Below are positions 33,729 to 42,179 of a stretch of DNA of 56,054 nucleotides, piece after piece. Source of the DNA: Cyanobacteria bacterium RU_5_0 (lineage in GTDB: Bacteria > Cyanobacteriota > Cyanobacteriia > Elainellales > Elainellaceae); assembly GCA_012033255.1 (NCBI GenBank), contig JAAUSF010000018.1:1-56054 (forward strand). Reading direction: 5' to 3'. Below the pieces are notes generated by a model. That model had not been told where the DNA came from and searched no databases. It saw only the letters and a program-made list of their open reading frames with translations. Each line of letters opens with the position of its first letter. The stretch's first letter is position 1. Both the position numbers and the translations under genes were made by a program.

Positions 33729-34108
33729 TTATCCAACGATTCCAAATGCCACCAGCAGAAAACCCGATCCATTGATTAAGGTGTGAATGATGATGTCTGA
33801 CCAGGTATTCTTGGTTCTTTGAACCACGGATGCCAGGATAACGGACTCAGCCGAAACCGAGCCAGAATCGCGGAAACTTGCCAGGGGTTGCCCTCAAGCC
33901 AATAGAACACAAAAGCAGCGACAAAGAGCGGCAGAAAGACGAGTGTTCCGCCACAGATGAACCAGGAAACAACCACTGGCAGCCCAATCGTTTGGCTGAG
34001 AGTGGGTACACCTATATGAGTCGCAACATACAGAAGCAGCGTTGGAATTCCGAAGAACATTAACGATTCCCAGAGTCCCATTGGTCGCAGTGAAATCTTT
34101 TCCATCAC
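33729..34108 (-). pseudogene. CPBP-family membrane protease with internal deletion
   Basis: The first ~70 residues (LWESLMFFGIPTLLLYVATH, LVFLPLFVAAFVFYWLEGNP) match the N-terminal helices of CPBP intramembrane proteases. The end in a different frame, NTWSDIIIHTLINGSGFLLVAFGIVG, matches the very last helix. The catalytic EExxxR and HxxxN helices between them are gone. It is the last gene of the TetR operon, 10 bp after the repressor. Confidence 0.65.
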
Positions 34109-34117
34109 AGACCTCCT

Positions 34118-34738
34118 TCATATCGAAGGCTCGCGGGGTGACAATCCCTCCATCAGCGATCGCACCAATTCCAGCACAAACTGGCGATCGGCTTCGGAAG
34201 TTGGACTTTCACCCAAAAAACACTGTCTCAAAGCATAACTCGCACAGGTTCCAAACAATGCCTCGGCAGCGATCGTCGGATTTGCCTGGACAGCGACACG
34301 ACCGAGCCGCTGTTCCGCCCGCAGGTAGGCAGCCAGCAGCGGGGCAGGACGCTCTTGCTGGCGGATCTGAGCCTGAGATTTGAGTGCTTCCCGATATCGT
34401 TGCAGGAGTTCCGGTTCCGCAAATAGAGCCGCTCTCATGGGGGCAGCCTTGTAGTAGAAGGCAAGCGCAATCTGTGCTAGCTCCTCCAGGTGAGCTTGCA
34501 CAGTTCCCTCTCCAATGCGATAAGACAATTTTGAGAGCACCTCCCAATAATCAGGCAGCAGCTTTTCTAAGAAGATCGCTACAAATAAATCGGCGCGATC
34601 GCGGAAGTGATTGTAGAGCGTCCCATCCGCGCAACCCGCCTCACGTGCAATTTCACGGGTTGAGGCTGCGGCTAATCCCTTCGTGCGGAGCACCCGTTCT
34701 GCTGCATCCAAAAGCCGCTGCCTTGTCGTTGCCATCAT
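34118..34738 (-). CDS. TetR family repressor (monooxygenase operon)
   Basis: A 206-residue protein with HTH ASTREIAREAGCADGTLYNH FRDRADLFVAI, followed by a helical effector domain. It is the fourth gene of the minus-strand unit that begins with the FAD monooxygenase. A 14-bp palindrome inside the promoter of that unit is its probable operator, so it would repress itself and the enzymes. Confidence 0.85.
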   Translation of the reverse strand: MMATTRQRLLDAAERVLRTKGLAAASTREIAREAGCADGTLYNHFRDRADLFVAIFLEKLLPDYWEVLSKLSYRIGEGTVQAHLEELAQIALAFYYKAAPMRAALFAEPELLQRYREALKSQAQIRQQERPAPLLAAYLRAEQRLGRVAVQANPTIAAEALFGTCASYALRQCFLGESPTSEADRQFVLELVRSLMEGLSPREPSI

Positions 34739-34745
34739 TTAGCGC

Positions 34746-35225
34746 TCAACCTTGCCATTGATAGGATAGCTTCTCCATGTCATAGGGTTCTAAATTTACT
34801 TCGCCCGTAAAATCTCTGGCGCACAATTCCAGATGGTTGCCAGAGGGGTCGTGGAAGTAGAGCGACCCATGTCCGGGCGGTCCAAACCGAATGGGACCTG
34901 CAACGGGAACCTGGTGAGCAATCAGCCGTTGCTTGAGATCCAGCAAGTCTTCTCCGCGAACCGCAAAAGCAAGATGGGGATTGACCTGATTGATAGCAGG
35001 CTGTCCCCAAGGTTGCAGAAATAGATCGATTGACGGACTGTTACCAATGGTGATGGCAATGAACGGCATTGGGCGTGCTCGATCTGTGCGGTACACCACT
35101 TCAGCCCCCAGAACTTGCGTGTAGAAGCGCTCGGCAAGGTCGAGATCATGCACGGGAAGGGTGAGATGATCAATGCCTGAGATTTGTGCTTGAACCTGAT
35201 TCTGCCTGTCTTGTAAATCGTTCAT
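34746..35225 (-). CDS. VOC family (glyoxalase/dioxygenase-like) protein
   Basis: A 159-residue protein with the VOC fold: IDHLTLPVHDLDLAERFYTQ VLGAEVV, HLAFAVRGEDL and GSLYFHDPSGNHLELCARDF. Metal ligands His (IDHLTL), His (HLAF) and Glu (HLEL) are visible. It starts MNDLQDRQ, the same leader found on the monooxygenase in this operon. GGAGG precedes the ATG, which overlaps the previous stop (ATGA). Confidence 0.8.
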   Translation of the reverse strand: MNDLQDRQNQVQAQISGIDHLTLPVHDLDLAERFYTQVLGAEVVYRTDRARPMPFIAITIGNSPSIDLFLQPWGQPAINQVNPHLAFAVRGEDLLDLKQRLIAHQVPVAGPIRFGPPGHGSLYFHDPSGNHLELCARDFTGEVNLEPYDMEKLSYQWQG

Positions 35226-35776
35226 AACGTCCTCCGGCTAAGGTCGCAGAGCATATCTGAATGGATATTTAGACCAAGATTAGTCATGTTGTAAAAATGT
35301 TCGCTGGCAACAAGCCAGACGATCTCGCAGATCGCCCGATCGGAATAGTAACCAGCCATCCGCGAAAAAGTATTCGGATTAACCTTTTTATCTTTTGTCA
35401 GTTCCGTCACGTAGTCCAATGCGGCGCGTTCTGCATCGGTAAAAAGAGGACTCGTGCAGTATTGCTCCAGTGCATCGAATTTGGCTTGATTCATCGATTC
35501 TTTGATCGTAATCGATCGCGCAATATCGATACAGAAAAGACAGTGGTTGATCCGCGCCACCTGTTCTCGGATCAGCACAACCGTTTCAAAGGGCAGCAGT
35601 AGCTCTTGATCTAACTGACTAATTTTTGATGCGAACCGACCGAATCCGAGGGGCATTCGTGCATAAGCCACTTTTAGCGGTGTTAGCACTTTGCCAAATT
35701 GCCGACGTGTCATGGCATAGATCAGGGTCATCATCAGACCCTGGGGCTTTTCGATGGGAGGAAGGAATGTGTCCAT
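35222..35776 (-). CDS. Carboxymuconolactone decarboxylase/AhpD-like protein
   Basis: A 184-residue helical protein with the CxxC site INHCLFCIDIARS and the following TKDKKVNP segment. The family removes peroxides or acts on ring-cleaved aromatics. It lies between the monooxygenase and the VOC gene on the same strand, overlapping the latter by 4 bp, consistent with one pathway. Confidence 0.75.
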   Translation of the reverse strand: MDTFLPPIEKPQGLMMTLIYAMTRRQFGKVLTPLKVAYARMPLGFGRFASKISQLDQELLLPFETVVLIREQVARINHCLFCIDIARSITIKESMNQAKFDALEQYCTSPLFTDAERAALDYVTELTKDKKVNPNTFSRMAGYYSDRAICEIVWLVASEHFYNMTNLGLNIHSDMLCDLSRRTL

Positions 35777-35809
35777 AGTTTTTATTCTCCTAATCTTGTC
35801 AGTCGTTCA

Positions 35810-37414
35810 TTATGTGGTAAGGTTCTTGAGATAAAGTTTTACCCGGTTCGGCGAGATTTCTGTAGAAATGAACGCGATGTAGTTGTCTGGTCTGAGGAAC
35901 ACATTAAAAGCGTTGTCCACGCCAAAGGCTTCTACAATTTGTGAGTCAAGTGAAATGAAATTGAAATCAACGAGGTCGAGATCTAGGCTGTCGAGTTCCG
36001 TTTTCAATGCATGAAAATCGCTCGGTGTGTTCGAGAAAATCAGCCAATGAAATTTCGGTTGATGCAGTTTGTCATAGATGCTCTCACCCTCCACTCGAAA
36101 GTAGGGCATTCGATCTCCAGCTTTGACTTTGAACGGCTCATCGCCTGCCTGTTGACTGAGCAAACTGTACCGATAGTGAATACCGATTTGCGAGATCAGC
36201 GGAAACAGGAAATGTTTAACCGGATCGAGCCTGAAGAGATAGGGTGCAATCAACGGTAAAACATGCGTGCGAAGAAAAGCAAGCAGCCAGTCCGAGCTTG
36301 CGGCAACCTCAAACATGCGATCGGTCGTTTGCAAAAGATGCTTCGCGTTTTCCAGTCGTTCTTGGTTGTAAGTTTCCAGAATCGTTTTGTCCGCTTTGCC
36401 GTTCAAAACTAACGCCAGTTTCCAGGCGAGATTATAGCCGTCCTGAATCCCCGTGTTCATCCCTTGCGCTCCGACAGGGGTATGAACATGGGCAGCATCC
36501 CCCGCAAGAAAGCACCTTCCAGCGGAGAAGTTACTAACATGGCGGGAATGGACTTTGTACGTCGAGAACCACTCAACATCGTGAACGTCAAGTTCAAGTT
36601 CTACTTCTTCCTGGATGCGCTGTTCAATTTCTGCATATAACACGTCGCCTTCGTCCTTGGAGAATGCTTCGGGAAACGTGCCGACAATCCGATAACGGTT
36701 TTCGCCTTTGAGCGGAAAGAACACCAGCAGCGAATCCTTCGATAGACAAACCTGAACCGCATCGTGGGGTAAATGCCAATCAATCTGTGCATCGGCGACA
36801 TAAAACACGCGCTCGAAGGTGCTGCCTGCAAATTCCAGACCTAGCGCGTGTCTAACCGGACTTTTTGGACCGTCGCATCCGACCAGATAGTTAGCCTCAA
36901 GTCTTTGAGATGTGCCGTCAACAGTTTTTACCTGCGCCGTTACTTTTTCCTCAGTTTGCGAAAAGCTTGTGAGTTCAGTTTGCCAGCGAACGGTCTTGCC
37001 GTTCCGTTTCAGATAGTCGTACAGAAGTTGCTCATTCTTGCTTTGCTCTAAGAACAGCACATAGGGATATGCAGTCAAGCCTGCTCCAAGGTTTGACAAA
37101 TCGAGTTCGGCACGCCCCTCGCCGCTTTTGAGCAGACGCGCTTTTTCAGCGATCGCGCCTTGTTCGACTGCTTGTTGCGCCAAACCTAGTTGCTCGTAAA
37201 TTTCTAAGGTACGGGCATGAATGCCGAGTGCTTTGGAATAGGGGGTAACGCCTTCACGCTTGTCAATCATGACAAAATCAATGCCATATCTGACAAACTG
37301 ACCAGCCAACGCTAGCCCCGTCGGACCTGCCCCAACAATCATGACATCGGTCATGACATCGGTGTTGATACTCTGCTCAGGAATATGGCTCTGCCTATCT
37401 TGCAAATCGTTCAT
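35810..37414 (-). CDS. FAD-dependent aromatic monooxygenase
   Basis: A 534-residue class A flavoprotein hydroxylase. The Rossmann motif is MIVGAGPTGLALAGQFVRYG, the DG motif VGCDGPKSPVRHALG, and the GD motif RCFLAGDAAHVHTPVGAQGM NTGIQDGYNLAWKL. It hydroxylates phenolic or similar substrates with NAD(P)H and O2; substrate unknown. The ATG at 37414 (MNDLQDRQ) follows GGAGG; a TTG four codons upstream is the alternative. The gene opens a unit with AhpD-like, VOC, TetR and a broken protease. Its promoter carries the palindromic operator. Confidence 0.85.
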   Translation of the reverse strand: MNDLQDRQSHIPEQSINTDVMTDVMIVGAGPTGLALAGQFVRYGIDFVMIDKREGVTPYSKALGIHARTLEIYEQLGLAQQAVEQGAIAEKARLLKSGEGRAELDLSNLGAGLTAYPYVLFLEQSKNEQLLYDYLKRNGKTVRWQTELTSFSQTEEKVTAQVKTVDGTSQRLEANYLVGCDGPKSPVRHALGLEFAGSTFERVFYVADAQIDWHLPHDAVQVCLSKDSLLVFFPLKGENRYRIVGTFPEAFSKDEGDVLYAEIEQRIQEEVELELDVHDVEWFSTYKVHSRHVSNFSAGRCFLAGDAAHVHTPVGAQGMNTGIQDGYNLAWKLALVLNGKADKTILETYNQERLENAKHLLQTTDRMFEVAASSDWLLAFLRTHVLPLIAPYLFRLDPVKHFLFPLISQIGIHYRYSLLSQQAGDEPFKVKAGDRMPYFRVEGESIYDKLHQPKFHWLIFSNTPSDFHALKTELDSLDLDLVDFNFISLDSQIVEAFGVDNAFNVFLRPDNYIAFISTEISPNRVKLYLKNLTT

Positions 37415-37462
37415 CACTTCCTCCAAGTTGAAGCGACCAGTCAGAAATGAACGGATGCTCAG

Positions 37463-37514
37463 ATCTTATGAGCGATCGCTCAGATTGTCAAGCGGGCTAC
37501 TGAGCGATCGCCCA
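37463..37514 (-). promoter_or_regulatory. Monooxygenase promoter with TetR-type operator in the spacer
   Basis: On the - strand TTGACA (37491-37486), 17 bp, TAAGAT (37468-37463). The spacer holds the perfect palindrome TGAGCGATCGCTCA (37469-37482), and a second copy with one mismatch, TGAGCGATCGCCCA, lies at 37501-37514, 32 bp away. HIP1 (GCGATCGC) lies in both, so chance cannot be excluded, but the position is that of a classic repressor site. Confidence 0.6.
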
Positions 37515-37600
37515 AACTATCTCTCCTCTGCTTGCGAGTCTATGGTAAGAATCCCACGCTACGTCAGAGTCAAAGGGAATAGTGAAAAAATTGCAACGGC

Positions 37601-37629
37601 TTGACATGCAACTAATTAGTTGCATAATA
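37601..37629 (+). promoter_or_regulatory. arsR-like promoter with 20-bp perfect palindrome
   Basis: TTGACA (37601-37606) and an ATAATA-type -10 (37624-37629) with 17 bp between. ATGCAACTAATTAGTTGCAT (37606-37625), a perfect 20-bp palindrome, fills the spacer. The ATG at 37636 is about 7 bases after the -10, so the mRNA is probably leaderless. Confidence 0.7.
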
Positions 37630-37635
37630 GCTATT

Positions 37636-37965
37636 ATGGATGCAGTGTTCAAAGCTCTTGCAGATCCGAGTCGGAGAAAGTTGCTCGACCAGTTATACAC
37701 CCATAACGGACAGACGTTAAGTGAACTGTGCAAACACCTCGACATGTCGCGGCAAGCCGTCACCAAACACCTGGCGCTGTTGGAGGCAGCAAATCTTGTG
37801 GTAACCATCTGGCGCGGGCGCGAGAAACTGCACTACCTGAATCCAGCGCCGATTCACGAAATTTACGATCGCTGGCTAAGCAAGTATGAACGTCATCAAC
37901 TAGAAGCGTTGAGCAACTTAAAGAAGGGACTTGAAGCGATTACCAAGGAGGAACCAAATGAGTAA
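37636..37965 (+). CDS. ArsR family transcriptional regulator
   Basis: A 109-residue winged HTH protein: MDAVFKALADPSRRKLLDQL, then LSELCKHLDMSRQAVTKHLA LLEAANLV. It lacks the metal-binding Cys pairs of classical ArsR and belongs to the group that partners SRPBCC (AHSA1) genes. It overlaps the SRPBCC gene by 8 bp, after a GGAGG site. A perfect palindrome in its promoter is the likely operator. Start by ATG at 37636, possibly without leader. Confidence 0.85.
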   Translation: MDAVFKALADPSRRKLLDQLYTHNGQTLSELCKHLDMSRQAVTKHLALLEAANLVVTIWRGREKLHYLNPAPIHEIYDRWLSKYERHQLEALSNLKKGLEAITKEEPNE

Positions 37966-38395
37966 GCCGCAAGATAAACCGCAATTCGTCTACGTCACCT
38001 ACATTGCCACCACACCCGAACAGCTTTGGGATGCGCTGACGAGCGAAGCGTTTACCCAGCAGTATTGGGGCGGTAGGCGAATTCAGTCTGATTGGCGGGT
38101 CGGTTCACCTGTAGAGCCTGTTGAAGATGACGGTGACTCTGATTGGGAAGGCGAAGTGCTGGAATCTGATCCACCTCACCGGCTTTCATACACGTTCCAA
38201 TCACCCGGTTCAAACGCAGCGCATCCGACTCGTGTAGTGTTCGATTTGCAACCGATCGGCTCCACCGTCAAGCTGACGCTCACCCACGACGATCTCGACA
38301 CGAAGGGCTTCATGGCGATTAGCCAAGGATGGAGTGCCAGTTTGTCTAGTCTCAAGAGCCTGCTAGAAAGAAAACCTCTAGTCCTGGCTGCTTGA
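37958..38395 (+). CDS. SRPBCC (AHSA1-like) ligand-binding protein
   Basis: A 145-residue protein: FVYVTYIATTPEQLWDALTS, QYWGGRRIQSDWRVGS and GWSASLSSLKSLLE are typical of the START-like AHSA1 group, which binds small hydrophobic ligands. Co-operonic with the ArsR regulator, an arrangement repeated widely in bacteria; function unknown. Confidence 0.8.
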   Translation: MSKPQDKPQFVYVTYIATTPEQLWDALTSEAFTQQYWGGRRIQSDWRVGSPVEPVEDDGDSDWEGEVLESDPPHRLSYTFQSPGSNAAHPTRVVFDLQPIGSTVKLTLTHDDLDTKGFMAISQGWSASLSSLKSLLERKPLVLAA

Positions 38396-38443
38396 CGATA
38401 GGGACGGTCGTCTATACACGAAACCTTTGGAGAAACAACCCAC

Positions 38444-39082
38444 ATGATTCCTACCGTGATTGAACAATCGGGTCGGGGTGAGAGAGCCTTCGACATTTAT
38501 TCTCGCCTGCTGCGAGAGCGAATTATTTTCTTGGCAGAAATGGTTGAGTCTGACATGGCAAACCGGATTGTGGCACAGATGCTGTTCCTGGAGGCAGAAG
38601 ATCCAGAGAAAGATATTTACCTGTACATCAATTCTCCGGGTGGTTCTGTAACGGCAGGACTGGGAATTTATGACACGATGAATCACATTCGTCCGGATGT
38701 TTGCACAATTTGCTATGGCATGGCGGCAAGTATGGGCGCTTTCTTGCTTGGTGCCGGGACAAAAGGAAAACGCAGCAGTTTGCCTAGCTCACGAATTATG
38801 ATCCACCAGCCCTCTGGTGGGGCACAGGGTCAGGCTGTGGATATTGAGATTCAAGCCAAAGAAATTCTCTACTTGAAGCAGCGGATCAATCAGAGTATGG
38901 CAAGCTACACGGGTCAACCGCTGGAGCGAATCGAGCAAGATACAGAGCGAGACTTCTACCTGTCGGCTCATGAAGCGATGGAATATGGATTGATTGACCA
39001 GGTGATCGATCGTTATCCGATGAGTCATCCTGTCGGCAGCCATCTTGAAATGGCGGCAGCACTCACATCAAATAAAGCATAG
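38444..39082 (+). CDS. clpP: ATP-dependent Clp protease proteolytic subunit
   Basis: A 212-residue protein with the complete ClpP signatures: Ser96 in GMAASMGAF, His121 in [11 protein letters not shown], and Asp170 in [18 protein letters not shown]. The N-terminal [22 protein letters not shown] is normal. It degrades unfolded proteins with Clp ATPases. Cyanobacteria hold several clpP paralogues; this one has no clpX or clpR next to it. The 3' flank carries a MITE. Confidence 0.92.
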   Translation: MIPTVIEQSGRGERAFDIYSRLLRERIIFLAEMVESDMANRIVAQMLFLEAEDPEKDIYLYINSPGGSVTAGLGIYDTMNHIRPDVCTICYGMAASMGAFLLGAGTKGKRSSLPSSRIMIHQPSGGAQGQAVDIEIQAKEILYLKQRINQSMASYTGQPLERIEQDTERDFYLSAHEAMEYGLIDQVIDRYPMSHPVGSHLEMAAALTSNKA

Positions 39083-39089
39083 GAAGATA

Positions 39090-39188
39090 AGTTCTGTCGC
39101 AAAAAACTGAAGGAACGCTGCGAGTAGGGTTGAAGTATGGATAATATAACGCTACAAACAGTGCTTAGAGAAATTTTGCGACAGAACC
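39090..39188. mobile_element. MITE with 14-bp perfect terminal inverted repeats
   Basis: GTTCTGTCGCAAAA (39091-39104) and TTTTGCGACAGAAC (39174-39187) are perfect inverted repeats around ~70 bp of non-coding DNA. With the next base the right end reads GGTTCTGTCGCAAAA, similar to IS6-family ends (GGTTCTGTTGCAAA). No clear target duplication is seen. It lies 8 bp after clpP and before a GNAT remnant, and might supply the clpP terminator. Confidence 0.75.
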
Positions 39189-39197
39189 AAACAACTT

Positions 39198-39308
39198 GAC
39201 TTTCTGAGCGCGCGCAATTTATACGCGAAATACGGCTTTGAGAACTGTGCACCTTTTTCTACACATAGGGAAAACCCAAACAGTGTTTTTATGACCAGGA
39301 AGCTGTAA
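39198..39308 (+). pseudogene. GNAT acetyltransferase C-terminal fragment
   Basis: LSARNLYAKYGFENCAPFST then HRENPNSVFMTRKL, ending TAA at 39306-39308, is the last ~35 residues of a small GNAT (xxLYxKxGFxxxxPFxxYxxxPNSxFMxKxL). No earlier part is found; the MITE lies right before it. Confidence 0.65.
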
Positions 39309-39347
39309 GTTAAGATTTATGGGTAATGTTGAAACGAGGTCAACCCC

Positions 39348-39620
39348 ATGACCGTCCGACAGCCCCTCTACAGCAAAGAAGAATTTGCTCGACGTGGTGA
39401 TGAGATTTATGACAATCAGGTGCGTCGCCAAGTCGAAGAAGGCAACCACGGCAAAATTGTTGCGATCGACATTGAAACCGGAGACTTTGAAGTAGATAAG
39501 AGCGAAATCGCGGCTTGCGATCGCCTTGAAGCTCGTCACCCAGATGCTCAAATCTGGATTGTTCGCATTGGCTCTCGTTACGTTCGTCGCTTTGGCGGAC
39601 ACACCCGGAGAACTGCATGA
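39348..39620 (+). CDS. Small conserved hypothetical protein upstream of an aspartic protease
   Basis: A 90-residue protein: LYSKEEFARRGDEIYDNQVR, NHGKIVAIDIETGDFEVDKS, IWIVRIGSRYVRRFGGHTR. It is known to me as a cyanobacterial hypothetical family that precedes clan AA aspartic proteases, and possibly acts as an antitoxin-type partner. The downstream ATG overlaps its stop (ATGA), so the two are translationally coupled. Confidence 0.65.
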   Translation: MTVRQPLYSKEEFARRGDEIYDNQVRRQVEEGNHGKIVAIDIETGDFEVDKSEIAACDRLEARHPDAQIWIVRIGSRYVRRFGGHTRRTA

Positions 39621-39952
39621 TTACCGGAGTGGTCAATGCGGAATTTGAACCCATCATTCCACTATCAATTCGTCGCGCTGATAACAAAGTCTTTACGTAA
39701 GATGCGATCGTAGATACGGGATTCAATGGCTGGCTTTCACTCCCTCCTGACTTGATTGCTGAATTGAACTTGAGGTGGAAAAGGCGAGGACGAGCGATTC
39801 TTGGAGATGGCAGTGAGTGTGTTTTTAATGTTTACGAAGCTGTTGTAGTTTGGGATAATACTTTACCGACCATTCCAGTAGACGAAGCTGATGCAGAACC
39901 GCTCATTGGGATGTCACTGATGGAAGGCTATCAGTTATTGGTGGGTGTTTAG
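39617..39952 (+). pseudogene. Clan AA aspartic protease with in-frame nonsense codon
   Basis: MITGVVNAEFEPIIPLSIRR ... AIVDTGFNGWLSLPPDLIAE and IGMSLMEGYQLLV match retroviral-type single-domain aspartic proteases of clan AA; DTGF is the catalytic site. A TAA at 39698-39700, four codons before DTGF, splits an otherwise open frame of 111 codons. One base change from CAA or GAA would explain it. The end overlaps the LuxR gene. Confidence 0.75.
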
Positions 39953-40654
39953 CACTAAGCTGGATAAAGGCAGTTCTAGGCTTGGCAAATGGGGTTTTGT
40001 AGCGGAAAGCTGGGCAACCATCTCTGCACGAGACGAAACCTCAAGCTTACGAAACATTCGCTTCAGAGCTTGCTTCACAGAATTCTCAGTAATCCAAAGT
40101 TCAGCACCAATTTCTGCGTTGGTTCGCCCCAAAGCAACTAATTCGGCAATTTGCAATTCACGAGGCGTTAAGCGATTGGTTTTGAACGGTTGGTATTGAG
40201 AGCGCACTGTTGAAGCCCAAACAGACAGGTGTAAACAGACCGCACTCAAATCGCCTAAATCCTGTGTATCGAAGGCAGGCATCGACTGATCGCGGGTACA
40301 ACCCACGACCCCGATCAATTGACCACTTCCTACTATTGGTCCTGCCATTACATGCCAATGATCCGGTCGAGGACAAATCATTGCCCAAACCTTGGGTGTT
40401 GCTACCAACGCTTCGTGAACAGGGGCATGACGCTCTACAAGATAACGCACCACCGGGTTATGTTCGATTGATAGTGCAATTTGCAGTGTTTTCTGAAGAT
40501 TGCGATCGACTAAAGGTAACTGATCGAAGAAGAAAATACCCCATCGCTTTGCTGCAAAATACTCACCAATTTTCGGTACGATGCGCGATTGCAGGTCTTG
40601 TTCGTCCTTGACCTGGTTGATAGCCTCAAATAACGATTGCAAAGAACTGGTCAT
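39935..40654 (-). CDS. LuxR family regulator with GAF-like sensor
   Basis: A 239-residue protein. Residues ~1-150 look GAF-like (FEAINQVKDEQDLQSRIVPK, HWHVMAGPIVGSGQLIGVVG). Residues ~165-225 are a LuxR HTH: LTPRELQIAELVALGRTNAE followed by IGAELWITENSVKQALKRMF. No receiver phospho-Asp. Ligand unknown. It overlaps the protease end by 18 bp and is divergent from the rhodanese gene, which it may regulate. Confidence 0.8.
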   Translation of the reverse strand: MTSSLQSLFEAINQVKDEQDLQSRIVPKIGEYFAAKRWGIFFFDQLPLVDRNLQKTLQIALSIEHNPVVRYLVERHAPVHEALVATPKVWAMICPRPDHWHVMAGPIVGSGQLIGVVGCTRDQSMPAFDTQDLGDLSAVCLHLSVWASTVRSQYQPFKTNRLTPRELQIAELVALGRTNAEIGAELWITENSVKQALKRMFRKLEVSSRAEMVAQLSATKPHLPSLELPLSSLVLNTHQ

Positions 40655-40749
40655 GTTTGCGATGGCAAAAAGTGTACTCGATCGAGGACTGGGCGAAGTA
40701 ACCTGCCTCTCTTAATCTTAGCCTTAGTGCTAATAACAGGAGAAAACTG

Positions 40750-41583
40750 ATGTTCAAATATGCTCACCCTGAAGTTTTGATCGATACGCAATGGTTGATA
40801 GATCACCTCGAAGATCCGATGTTGCGTGTGGTTGAAGTTGATATGAGTCCAGCCCCCTACCAAAATGCTCATATTCCCGGTGCAATTTTCTGGAATATCT
40901 TTACGGATTTGCTCATGCCCGACCTCAGTATGAATTTAGAGCCAACTGCGATCGAAAAACTGCTGTCACGATCAGGGATTTCTCAGGAAACGACTGTAAT
41001 TGCCTATGGCAGTTACCCTGGCACTGGAGCTTGGATCTTCTGGCTGCTGAAACTCTTTGGACATGACAACGTATATGTTCTCAACGGTGGGCATCAGAAA
41101 TGGGTGGCGGAAGATCGTCCACTCAAGTCAGAGTTATCAAGCTTCGCACCCACTCAGTACCAGGCGAAATCCCCTGATGCTAGCTTCCGGATTCTACAGG
41201 CAGAGGTTCAGGCATCTCTAGGGCGATCGGATTGCGTGTTGCTAGATGTCCGTACTCCTCAAGAGTACCGTGGCGAAGTATTTATGATGAAGCCACCAGA
41301 AGGATCAGAGCGTGGGGGACATATTCCGGGTGCTGTGCATCTTGAGCATACGCTTACGCTGAATGAAGATGGAACATTTAAGTCAGCAGACGAGTTACAC
41401 GCTCTTTACAGCAGCCGAGGTGTTACGGCTGACAAAGCAGTCTTTCCGTACTGTGCTATTGGTGGGCGATCTGCCTATACCTGGTTTGTTTTAAAGTATT
41501 TAATAGGTTATCCGAATGTGCGAAATTATGATGGGTCTTGGAATGAGTGGAGCCGTCTCCCTGATGCACTGATTGAGCAGTAA
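40750..41583 (+). CDS. Two-domain sulfurtransferase (rhodanese)
   Basis: A 277-residue protein with tandem rhodanese domains. Catalytic Cys235 lies in CAIGGRSAYTWFVLKYL of domain 2; domain 1 has the inactive YGSYPGTGAWIFW loop. DVRTPQEYRGE is the CH2-type motif. Transfers sulfane sulfur from thiosulfate or mercaptopyruvate. AGGAG is near the start. Confidence 0.85.
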   Translation: MFKYAHPEVLIDTQWLIDHLEDPMLRVVEVDMSPAPYQNAHIPGAIFWNIFTDLLMPDLSMNLEPTAIEKLLSRSGISQETTVIAYGSYPGTGAWIFWLLKLFGHDNVYVLNGGHQKWVAEDRPLKSELSSFAPTQYQAKSPDASFRILQAEVQASLGRSDCVLLDVRTPQEYRGEVFMMKPPEGSERGGHIPGAVHLEHTLTLNEDGTFKSADELHALYSSRGVTADKAVFPYCAIGGRSAYTWFVLKYLIGYPNVRNYDGSWNEWSRLPDALIEQ

Positions 41584-41622
41584 TGGCTGCACGAGTATTG
41601 CGCGGCATAACAATGGTCTAGC

Positions 41623-42114
41623 ATGAATTACGAAGTGCGAGCTTTAACAGATCAAGATGAACCCATTGTGTGGGAGATGTTGATGTATGCAGCACAGGAA
41701 CCCTCGCTTCAAGCCGTTCAAGCACAGGATTGTTTAACCCATTATGCTGCTGATTGGGGACGAACCGGAGATATGGGGTTTGTTGCTTGCACCGAGAAAC
41801 AGTCGATTGGTGCAGCGTGGTTGCGATTGTGGTTGAATACTGACAAGGGATTTGGCTATGTTGAGGACTCCATTCCTGAACTTGCAATGGCGGTGATTCC
41901 TGAGTATCGCGGCAAAGGGATTGGGACTGCTTTACTGATGCAGGTTCTCAAATCCGCTCAGATAGACTATGCTGCTGTATCGCTCAATGTTCGTTCTAAC
42001 AATCCAGTAGTTGCGCTATATCAACGAGCAGGATTTGTAAAAGTGGAGGGAAGTGAAGTCATTAATCGAACTAGTGGAATCTCTTTCAATATGATTTGTA
42101 AGTTCAATCGTTGA
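41623..42114 (+). CDS. GNAT family acetyltransferase
   Basis: A 163-residue protein with the acetyl-CoA loop AVIPEYRGKGIGTALLMQVL (RGKGIG) and ending NPVVALYQRAGFVKVEGSEV. Starts MNYEVRALTDQDEPIV. Acceptor unknown. It follows the rhodanese gene by 39 bp on the same strand. Confidence 0.85.
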   Translation: MNYEVRALTDQDEPIVWEMLMYAAQEPSLQAVQAQDCLTHYAADWGRTGDMGFVACTEKQSIGAAWLRLWLNTDKGFGYVEDSIPELAMAVIPEYRGKGIGTALLMQVLKSAQIDYAAVSLNVRSNNPVVALYQRAGFVKVEGSEVINRTSGISFNMICKFNR

Positions 42115-42179
42115 GTGCCAGCGGTAGAACAATTCGATTGCAGCGGACGGTTAGAGTCTTTTCGTCTATCGTTCTAGTT

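Noticed and set aside
34209-34422. Shadow frames on the TetR gene
   Set aside because: Overlapping and out of frame with a complete HTH protein.
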